Below are positions 49,767-56,371 of a DNA stretch of 56,371 bases, piece by piece. The notes beneath the pieces are model-generated. The model did not search any database and had not been told where the DNA came from. It was given only the letters and a program-made list of their open reading frames with translations. The stretch spans positions 1 through 56,371 of the forward strand of contig JAJEDI010000038.1 in assembly GCA_022821585.1 (NCBI GenBank). The letters are read 5' to 3'. This stretch comes from Caldilineaceae bacterium (GTDB lineage Bacteria > Chloroflexota > Anaerolineae > Caldilineales > Caldilineaceae). The position numbers and the translations under genes were made by a program. Numbering within the stretch: the stretch's first letter is position 1; the number at the start of each line of letters is the position of its first letter.

Positions 49767-50839
49767 TACTTCAGCCTCCTATTGGAGTCAACAGATATCA
49801 GAATTTCGTCGCAACTTTTAGGTTACACTGATCATCTGGATCAACGCAAATGAAGTATATAATTCAGGACAAACGCACTGGAATCTGAAGTCCGATTCCA
49901 TTCAAATCTTGTCGAGAGCCGAGCGCGAGCCAATGTAGCTCCTCTTCAGTTTGCTGTTTCGCGACCAGAAGACGCGGCGGGACCGGCCCACAGTCGCCAA
50001 ATTTACTCTGAGATTGCGCCAACGTGCTCTCATTCGTACAGTTTTCCATGTATATATTAGTCCCGCAGGGGAATCTCTTGGGACTTTGATATTTTGACCC
50101 AATTGATACGCAATCATCCTGGTGTTGGAAAGCGTTCAAGAGGGTCTGGGAGTGGTTGGGAGGGTGAATTCCGTTTTGTCCCGGGACTCACTTGCCTGAT
50201 TTCGAAGACGGTGTATCGCCGCGATTCAAGTATCCTCACGATTTTCTGCCTTATCTCGTTGCAATTTGCCTTGGGTAAAGTCCTGTCAGGACGATCCGAG
50301 TCGATTCAGGTCGAGGGATTGTGTTCTTTTGCGCCCGTCTGCCTGGAATTGTAGACGTTTACCACCAGTTCTGTTGCGGCTTTTCGAAGTGTCCCTTAAT
50401 TGGGGGCGTTCTGTCAGAGGAAGTATATCACGGATTTGGTGTGTTTTTGCGCGCGATTTTGGGGATCTTTCGATTGTGCTGACTGCTCTACCAGGGGAAG
50501 TGTAAACAGATCTGTGATGCGTTCCTTTCCTTTCCAGGTCGCGGATTAGCTTACGCAGCAGCTTCTTCTCCAGAAGGCCTTTGACCGCTTCTCAATCAAA
50601 ATCAGATGCAGTACTCCCGGGCATAAAATACGGTGGACGGGTTGGCAAGACCATGACGACGAATAGACCGTGAGAGCCAACGTGCGATAAACATGAGACG
50701 TTGTGTGTTTCGCACATTCCTCCTTTCGCTTGTAGAATGGCCGCAAAGTTGGGGCTGCAAGCAGCTTACGGCTGGCCGTGCGAACAGCCCAGAGAGCCCC
50801 CACGGGCTCGACGCCCGCGCACCAGAATCGGGAAGCGCC
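49767..50839. other. Long divergent gap upstream of polX and the MalK-like gene
   Basis: 1,073 bases. It contains the polX ribosome site (49775-49780) and an AT-rich tract (49840-49870). A 91-aa minus-strand frame at 49864-50139 has no family resemblance, and 50400-50500 is T- and G-rich. A TAGAAT at 50733-50738 with TTCGCA 18 bases before it could be the downstream promoter. I see no gene, tRNA or named repeat here. Its composition is less GC-rich than its neighbours. Confidence 0.45.
49775..49780 (-). promoter_or_regulatory. Ribosome binding site choosing the GTG start of polX
   Basis: AGGAGG on the minus strand, eight bases before GTG 49766. The alternative ATG 49739 has no such site. Confidence 0.6.
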
Positions 50840-52054
50840 ATGGCTACCATTCGATTGAGCAATGTTACCAAAGAGTTCGGGGTTCCTCTGGGGCTTTCCC
50901 GCGGTTCGGTGATTCCCTGGATGGGGAGGGCCGGGCCTCAGGTACGTGAGGGTGAGGACGAGCCAGCCGAACGCGTTCTAGCGCTGGACGAGGTAGACCT
51001 GACGGTGCCCGACGGCCTGACGATGGCAGTCGTGGGCCCTTCGGGATGCGGCAAGAGTACGCTTCTGCGAGTCATCTCAGGACTGGAAGCGGACTACAGC
51101 GGCGACCTTTTCTACGACGACCAGAATATGATGGACGTACCGCCGAGAGACCGCTATATCGGTATGGTCTTTCAGAACTATGCGCTCTACCCCCACTTTG
51201 AGGGCCACGGGAATCTGTCCTTTTTCTTCCGGATGCGCAAGGCGCCGGACGAGGAGACTGAGGAGCGCATACGGATCACATCGGAGATCATGGGGATTGG
51301 CTTCAATTCGCTGCTGCAGCGTAAGCCGGGCACCCTGTCGGGAGGGCAGCAACAACGGGTCGCGATTGCGAGGGCTATCGTGCGCAGGCCGCGTGTCTTT
51401 CTATTCGATGAGCCACTGTCCAACCTGGATGCAAAATTGCGTTCGCAGACACGGGTCGAAATCAAGCGGCTTCTGCGCAGGTTTTCGATTACCGCCCTAT
51501 ACGTGACGCACGATCAGACCGAGGCGATGGCGCTTGGCGACCTGGTGGCGGTGATGCGGGCAGGGCGGATCGAACAGGTTGGCCGGTTCGAGGAGGTTCG
51601 CCGGCAGCCGGCCAACACTTACGTCGCCGGTTTCCTGGGTATCCCGCCGATGAGTTTGCTACACGGGGCGGCAGTGGAAGAGGGCGGGATCGTCGCCGGT
51701 CAGGGTTTGAGGATTGTTCCGCAGGCCTCGCAGCTGCGGGAGCTCAGATCCGGTCAAAGGGTGACAGTAGGCGTTCCGGCCGAAGCTGCCAAGGTTTTCG
51801 TCGATGATGGCCTGTCAGAGTCAGAGGAAGGCGGAGCTCCGGCTCCAGCCAACTGCTGGCAGGGGACGGTGGAGTCTGTTGAACCGGACTATGGCAGGCA
51901 AGTCCAGTTCATCAGCTTCCGGTCAGGGGAGCACCGCCTGTTGGGCCAGGCAGATGTACGAGAGCCGATTGCCGTCGGCGAGAAGATTGTGGCACGGTTT
52001 GAGGATTCAGGACTATATTTTTTTGACGATGAAAGCGGGGAGCGCATAGCCTGA
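50840..52054 (+). CDS. MalK/UgpC-type ABC ATPase with N-terminal insertion
   Basis: A 404-aa importer ATPase. Walker A is GPSGCGKST (66-74), the Q-loop VFQNYALYPHF, the signature LSGGQQQRV, Walker B VFLFDEPLSNLD, and the switch histidine YVTHDQTEAMALG; a TOBE-type tail follows. Residues 15-45 (VPLGLSRGSVIPWMGRAG onward) form an insertion between the first strand and the VLALDEVDLTV strand, absent from typical MalK/UgpC. No permease or binding protein genes are next to it, so it may serve a transporter encoded elsewhere. ATG 50840 has GGAAG upstream. Confidence 0.88.
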   Translation: MATIRLSNVTKEFGVPLGLSRGSVIPWMGRAGPQVREGEDEPAERVLALDEVDLTVPDGLTMAVVGPSGCGKSTLLRVISGLEADYSGDLFYDDQNMMDVPPRDRYIGMVFQNYALYPHFEGHGNLSFFFRMRKAPDEETEERIRITSEIMGIGFNSLLQRKPGTLSGGQQQRVAIARAIVRRPRVFLFDEPLSNLDAKLRSQTRVEIKRLLRRFSITALYVTHDQTEAMALGDLVAVMRAGRIEQVGRFEEVRRQPANTYVAGFLGIPPMSLLHGAAVEEGGIVAGQGLRIVPQASQLRELRSGQRVTVGVPAEAAKVFVDDGLSESEEGGAPAPANCWQGTVESVEPDYGRQVQFISFRSGEHRLLGQADVREPIAVGEKIVARFEDSGLYFFDDESGERIA

Positions 52055-52062
52055 ATTCCGGC

Positions 52063-54006
52063 TCAATTCACTTCCAGCCTATCGGGGACCGGTTCTGCAC
52101 CTTTCACGCGCATGTACTGGCTCGTATAGAGGTCATGGTAGAAGCCCTCCAAGGCCAGGAGTTCCTCGTGCGAGCCGCGCTCGATAATCCTATGATCGTT
52201 GACGACCAAGACTTCATCGGCATTGCGGATGGTGCTGAGGCGGTGGGCGATTACGAAGGCTGTGCGGCCCTCGAGCAGCCGGAGCAGCGCCTGCTGTAGT
52301 TGGACTTCGGTACGGGTGTCCACGCTGCTGGTTGCTTCGTCGAGGATGAGAATGCGAGGATCGGCGAGGATGGCGCGGGCGATGGCAATGAGCTGGCGCT
52401 GACCCTCGCTGAAGTTGTTCCCCTGCTCCGAGACCTGAGAGTTGTAACCCCCAGGAAGCAGTCGAATAAAACTGTCGGCGTTGGCCAGTTCTGCCGCGGC
52501 GACGACCTCTTCGTCGGTGGCGTCGAGCCGGCCGTAGCGGATATTTTCGCGCACAGTGCCGGAGAAGAGGAATGTGTCCTGCAGGACGATTCCCAGCTGT
52601 TTGCGCAGCGATGCCTGCTGAATGTCACGAATGTCGTGACCGTCGACGCGAATGCTGCCCTCGTCAACATCGTAAAAGCGGCTCAGCAGACTTATAATCG
52701 TCGTCTTGCCGGCGCCGGTGGGACCAACCAGAGCGATGGTGGCGCCGGGTCTGGCATGGAGACTGATGTTTTCCAGGACGCGTTCCGGTTCCGGCTCATC
52801 CTTGAGATCCGGGGGCGCGGCCGCTCCCGGGCGACGGCCGTTTCCGCGTCCGTAGGAGACGGGGACTGCAGGCGGCTCAGCATCATAGCTGAAGCTCACA
52901 TTTTCGAATTCCACTTCGCCCTCTATCTCTTCGAGGGGCGGCGCACCCGGCCGATCGGTCACGGTGGGCTTCACATCCAGAGTCTGAAAGATGCGCTCTG
53001 CGCCAGCAAGTGCGGACTGGAGCTGGTTGTAGAGCATGGCGATGCCGCGCATTGGGCGGAAGAAGTTCATAATGTAGATGATGAAGGCCGCCAAGACGCC
53101 AACTTCGAGGGTGCCACCGATGGCGAGCCAGCCGCCAAGGAGGGCGGCGACGGCGACCGTGATGGTCATCATCGTTGTGAACATCGGGCCCAAAGCGGCG
53201 GTGATAATGTCGGCGGTCATTCCGGCTTTGCGGTACCTGGAGTTGACATCGTGGAAAGCGGCGTAAACCTCTTTTTCGCGGGCGAATGCCTGGACCACGC
53301 GGGCGCCGGTAATGTTCTCCTCCATCACGGCGTTCAGAGCCCCGAGGTTGTGCTGTACGGTGCGGAAGGCGGCGCGGCTGCGGCGGGTCACCTCGCCAGT
53401 TATGATCAGCATCAGCGGCATGAGGACGATCATGGCCAGGGCAAGCTGCCAGTTGAGAAGAAACATGGCGACGAAGGTGCCGCCCAGAAGAAGGATGTTG
53501 GAGGTAAATTCGATGAGGCCATTGGAAAGCGTGCGGTTTATCGCCTCCGAGTCATTGCTGATACGACTCATCAGATCGCCGACCTGGTTGCGGTCGTGGA
53601 ACGCCATCGACATTTCCTGCAGATGGCTGAAGAGGCCGGCGCGAATATCGGAGACGAATCGCTGGCCGAGGACGACCATGATCAGACCCTGGACGGCGGA
53701 TGTGCCGGCGGCGCCGACATACACAGCGATGATCTGCATGACCAGGATGCGGAGTCCGACGGCGTCGCCGGGCTCGATGTAGAGATCGATTGCGCGGCCG
53801 AGCAGCATTGGACCGATAAGCCTAAGTACCGTGCTAATGGTGACAAAGAAGGCGACTATCAGCAGTTGCAGGCGGTAGGGCCGCAGATAGGCGGCCATGC
53901 GCATGAGCGTGTGGCGCGTGTTGCCGGCGGCTTCTCCGGTGAGCATGCCGCCGCCGCCAAAGCCGAGGCGCATTGGCTGTCGTTGGGGTGGTCGGGAAGC
54001 AGTCAT
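52063..54006 (-). CDS. ABC exporter half-transporter (consensus Walker B, altered signature)
   Basis: A 647-aa protein with six membrane helices and an ATPase domain: Walker A GPTGAGKTT, signature NNFSEGQRQL in place of LSGGQ, Walker B ILILDEATSSVD with the catalytic Glu, and switch histidine IAHRLST. A Pro/Gly-rich insertion (YGRGNGRRPGAAAPPDL region) lies between the first strand and the strand before Walker A. It pairs with the gene 51 bases upstream: together the two have one consensus and one degenerate ATP site. It likely exports a hydrophobic compound or lipid. Confidence 0.92.
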   Translation of the reverse strand: MTASRPPQRQPMRLGFGGGGMLTGEAAGNTRHTLMRMAAYLRPYRLQLLIVAFFVTISTVLRLIGPMLLGRAIDLYIEPGDAVGLRILVMQIIAVYVGAAGTSAVQGLIMVVLGQRFVSDIRAGLFSHLQEMSMAFHDRNQVGDLMSRISNDSEAINRTLSNGLIEFTSNILLLGGTFVAMFLLNWQLALAMIVLMPLMLIITGEVTRRSRAAFRTVQHNLGALNAVMEENITGARVVQAFAREKEVYAAFHDVNSRYRKAGMTADIITAALGPMFTTMMTITVAVAALLGGWLAIGGTLEVGVLAAFIIYIMNFFRPMRGIAMLYNQLQSALAGAERIFQTLDVKPTVTDRPGAPPLEEIEGEVEFENVSFSYDAEPPAVPVSYGRGNGRRPGAAAPPDLKDEPEPERVLENISLHARPGATIALVGPTGAGKTTIISLLSRFYDVDEGSIRVDGHDIRDIQQASLRKQLGIVLQDTFLFSGTVRENIRYGRLDATDEEVVAAAELANADSFIRLLPGGYNSQVSEQGNNFSEGQRQLIAIARAILADPRILILDEATSSVDTRTEVQLQQALLRLLEGRTAFVIAHRLSTIRNADEVLVVNDHRIIERGSHEELLALEGFYHDLYTSQYMRVKGAEPVPDRLEVN

Positions 54007-54057
54007 AGTAATCAGATTCGGGCAGTTCCATGGCCAGGCGGTAAGGTCCAGCCGAAC

Positions 54058-55917
54058 TCAAGCCTCTTCAAACTGGGAGTAGTAGATCTCCTGATAGATT
54101 TCGCTGCAGGCCAGAAGCTCTTCGTGTGTGCCCTGGGCTGCGATCTTGCCGTCGTCGAGGACGAGGATGAGATCAGCGTCGACGACGCTGCTAATCCGCT
54201 GTGCGACGATGAAGGTAGTCGTGCCCTCCATTTTTTCCGCTAGCGCCTCTTGCAGCCTCAACTCAGTGTCGAGGTCAACCGAGCTGGTCGAGTCGTCGAG
54301 TATGAGGACGGACGGTTGCGTCAGCAGGGCGCGGGCGATGGCAATGCGCTGCTTTTGCCCGCCGGAGAGATTGGCGCCGCGGGCCTCGACCATGCTCTCG
54401 TATTCATCCGGCATCTGCGTGATGAAGTCGTGGGCCTGGGCGGCTTGCGCCGCGTTGACAACCTCTTCCATGGAGGCATGGGGGCGGCCATAGGCGATGT
54501 TCTCGCGCACGGTTCCTGCGAAGAGGGTCGTCTGTTGCAGGACCACGCCTATTTCCTTGCGCAGCTGGATCGGCTCCCAGTCACGTACGTCCACGCCGTC
54601 AATCTTTACAGCGCCACCTTCGGCGTCGTAGAAGCGAGGGATGAGATTGACCAGCGTGCTCTTGCCAGACCCGGTTGCGCCCATCAGGGCGACTTTCTGT
54701 CCTGAAGCTGCGTGCAGCGAGATTCCGTCCAACACATCTTCACCGATCGGACGAACGTTGCCGTTCCTTGTGCGGGTCAGCAGTTGCCCGTTGGCAGGTG
54801 AAGCGCCTGGCTTGCCCTCATGCGGGGAAGGCCGGCCATTGCCGGCGGCATCGGATTCCAGGCCTCTTCCGATGCGTGAACCTGAATAGTGAAACGAGAC
54901 GTTTTCGAAGGTGATCGCCCCTTCAGGTTCGGTGATGACGGCCGGCGTTGGGGGCGACTGGATGGCGGGCTCTGTATCCAGAACTTCGATGACGCGCTTC
55001 GACGATGCCTCGGCCCGGGAGATCATGGAGAGGATGTTGCTCAGAAGCAGAAGCGGCGACATTCCGATGAGCATGTAGTTGCTGAAGGCGACCAGTTCAC
55101 CGATAGTGAGGCGTCCGCCGATGACATCGATGCCGCCCCGCCAAATGGCGATGGTGGCGCCCAGGTTAGTGAGGACGAGAAGCACGGGCATTACCAGGGC
55201 AAGGTATCTGCCCACCTTGATGTTCTGCTCCATGTAGTCGACGTTATCGCGGTCAAAGTTTTCGATCGCATGCCGCTCACGTACAAAGGCCTTGACAACA
55301 TGGACGCCGGCAAGATTCTCCTGGACCAGGGTATTGAGCTTGCCCAGCTTCTGCTGCACGATCGTAAACAGAGGGCCCACAGCGCGCAGGAACCAGAAGA
55401 TTACGGAACCCGAAATGACGAGCATCGTGACCATGATGAGGCCGAGCCGCCAGTCGATGACGAGCATCATGGCGAGACTGCCGACGACCATGAGGAGCGT
55501 GCGCAACAACAGTGCCATGCCGGCGCTCAGGAACATGCGGGCAACGTCGACGTCGCTGGAGACGCGGGTCATGAGTTGGCCTGTTTGCATGCGGTCGAGG
55601 TTGGCGAAGGAGAAGCGCTGGATGTGGCGGAACAGGTCGTTTCGGAGGTCGAAGGCGATGCCCTGCGAGATCTGGGCGCGGGCGATTCCCTGGCCGATGG
55701 TGGTAGCGGCGCCGAGGATGGCGGCGAGCAGCATGATGCCGCTGCCCTGCCAAACGGCCGTCATGTCGCTGGCGCGAATGCCCTGGTCGATGATGAACTG
55801 AACCATGCGCGGGGTCACGAGCTCCATCAGCACGGGCAGGATGGTGGTGACGATGCCCAGAACGGTCATCCACATATAGGGGCGCAGATAGCGAATTACT
55901 CTGGCTAATCCACTCAT
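54058..55917 (-). CDS. ABC exporter half-transporter (degenerate Walker B and switch residue)
   Basis: A 619-aa protein of the same type as its neighbour. It has six membrane helices, Walker A GATGSGKST, consensus signature LSGGQKQRI, but Walker B ILILDDSTSSVD (Asp where the catalytic Glu belongs) and IVAQRIS (Gln for the switch His). A Gly/Ser/Asn-rich insertion of about 45 residues separates the first strand from the Walker A region. The frame opens with TTG 56022, but ATG 55917 is where the conserved LARVIRYLRPYMW region begins. Neither start has a clear ribosome site. It is upstream in a two-gene unit. Confidence 0.9.
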   Translation of the reverse strand: MSGLARVIRYLRPYMWMTVLGIVTTILPVLMELVTPRMVQFIIDQGIRASDMTAVWQGSGIMLLAAILGAATTIGQGIARAQISQGIAFDLRNDLFRHIQRFSFANLDRMQTGQLMTRVSSDVDVARMFLSAGMALLLRTLLMVVGSLAMMLVIDWRLGLIMVTMLVISGSVIFWFLRAVGPLFTIVQQKLGKLNTLVQENLAGVHVVKAFVRERHAIENFDRDNVDYMEQNIKVGRYLALVMPVLLVLTNLGATIAIWRGGIDVIGGRLTIGELVAFSNYMLIGMSPLLLLSNILSMISRAEASSKRVIEVLDTEPAIQSPPTPAVITEPEGAITFENVSFHYSGSRIGRGLESDAAGNGRPSPHEGKPGASPANGQLLTRTRNGNVRPIGEDVLDGISLHAASGQKVALMGATGSGKSTLVNLIPRFYDAEGGAVKIDGVDVRDWEPIQLRKEIGVVLQQTTLFAGTVRENIAYGRPHASMEEVVNAAQAAQAHDFITQMPDEYESMVEARGANLSGGQKQRIAIARALLTQPSVLILDDSTSSVDLDTELRLQEALAEKMEGTTTFIVAQRISSVVDADLILVLDDGKIAAQGTHEELLACSEIYQEIYYSQFEEA

Positions 55918-56138
55918 AGGCAGGAGTTTTGTGGAGTTTATGAGCGGCTGGCGGCGACGGAAATAGTGCCAGCGTACTAAAGCGGTTTCGTGATTATAGT
56001 TTGAAGTGTTGAAGAAATGCAAACGCGACAGACCAGGGGCAGTTGGCTCAAGAAAGGCGGATGTTTAAGGCGTGTTCTGAAGTGTGCTGGCTGTCGCAAG
56101 GGGGATTATGCGAGTACTCACGAGAGATTGTCTGAACT

Positions 56139-56206
56139 GTGATTTTGGGGTGATTCAGGGGATTAACCGTGATTTGGGGGGATTTAAGAGATTAACCGTG
56201 ATGGCG
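56139..56206. repeat. Degenerate tandem repeat of about 30 bases
   Basis: Unit A (56139-56168) and unit B (56169-56197) both start gtgattt and end gattaacc; a third, partial unit starts at 56198 (gtgatggcgg). The shared block gattaaccgtgat occurs at 56161-56173 and 56190-56202. Confidence 0.6.
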
Positions 56207-56282
56207 GGTGTCTCGCTGACATAGGAGATTCGAAACTAGCGTTTACAAGAGTTCGTGAGAGTTTACGAGAGAGTGAGGGGAA

Positions 56283-56371
56283 ATTGGGGTGGGGGTTGGT
56301 TGCCGGGGTTGGTGGGGGTTGGCTGGGGTGTTTTTGGGGTGAAGGCGGGTGGGTGGGGCGGTCGGGGGGCA
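56283..56371. repeat. G-rich tract with multiple G-runs
   Basis: On the plus strand at least eight runs of four or more G occur in about 85 bases, often separated by one to six bases. The tract could form G-quadruplexes, or could be a low-complexity artefact near a contig edge. Confidence 0.55.

Larger units (their letters stand above)
55918..56371. other. Repeat-rich end of the window
   Basis: 454 bases without an accepted gene. They hold a degenerate tandem repeat (56139-56206) and a G-rich tract (56283-56371). Confidence 0.5.

Noticed and set aside
49864..50139. Minus-strand frame of 91 aa
   Set aside because: No motif or family resemblance; it lies in a gap with atypical composition.
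52300..54243. Plus-strand frame of 647 aa
   Set aside because: It is antisense to an ABC exporter gene; its His/Asp/Gly-rich sequence is typical of such shadow frames.
54889..55908. Plus-strand frame of 339 aa
   Set aside because: Antisense to the second exporter gene, with a similar shadow-frame composition.

Overview
This 56.4 kb window looks like chromosomal sequence from a bacterium of moderately high GC. Hand-counted 60-base lines range from about 65% GC in a housekeeping gene to about 40% in one island. Gene content fits the Chloroflexota best, perhaps a Caldilineaceae-like lineage: a CpXC-domain protein beside a TPR protein, a GT35 glucan phosphorylase, two SMP-30 lactonases, LCP and SH3b proteins with Thr/Pro-rich linkers, and palindromic repeats in gaps. 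This placement is inferred from gene families; the window has no rRNA or other marker that settles it. I see no prophage, CRISPR array or intact insertion sequence.

Layout. 1-8,900: a malic enzyme (maeB), an ABM-type monooxygenase-like protein, an SMP-30 lactonase, a low-GC two-gene ATPase/TOPRIM cassette that resembles a defence system, an antitoxin-like small gene, a repeat-rich gap, then a lone 2-oxoacid dehydrogenase E1-beta coupled to a Nudix hydrolase with a zinc ribbon. 8,960-17,460: sugar-acid catabolism, with a YjhG-type dehydratase, a methyltransferase, a uronate dehydrogenase-like SDR, a small helical protein, a second SMP-30 lactonase, an SLC13-type permease and an Asp-box (sialidase-fold) protein. 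17,570-19,010: tRNA-Gly(CCC) and a DUF4268/NucS-like nuclease. 19,150-27,000: M29 aminopeptidase, TrkH, a histidine phosphatase with ThrH, and an iron-type ABC permease plus ATPase without a binding protein. 27,070-33,630: zwf, pgl, glgP and a TIGR01777 epimerase, linking glycogen breakdown to the oxidative pentose phosphate pathway. 33,700-39,500: a multipass membrane protein, MenA, a CrtI/PYROXD2-like oxidoreductase, an unrecognised 142-aa protein with a leaderless-type promoter, a hydrolase and a methyltransferase. 39,570-49,770, all minus strand: polX, an SH3b membrane protein and ligA joined by 4-base overlaps, then TPR, CpXC, CinA and LCP genes. 50,840-55,920: a MalK/UgpC-like ATPase and a heterodimeric ABC exporter pair. 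The window ends in degenerate tandem repeats and a very G-rich tract.

The observations most worth following are: the PolX whose three polymerase aspartates are all replaced while its PHP nuclease domain is intact; the translationally coupled ATPase/TOPRIM pair in a low-GC island; the exporter pair whose motif substitutions all fall on one composite ATP site; a palindromic repeat with a 34-base identical core upstream of two central-carbon genes; and a promoter placed so that transcription would begin at the A of an ATG.
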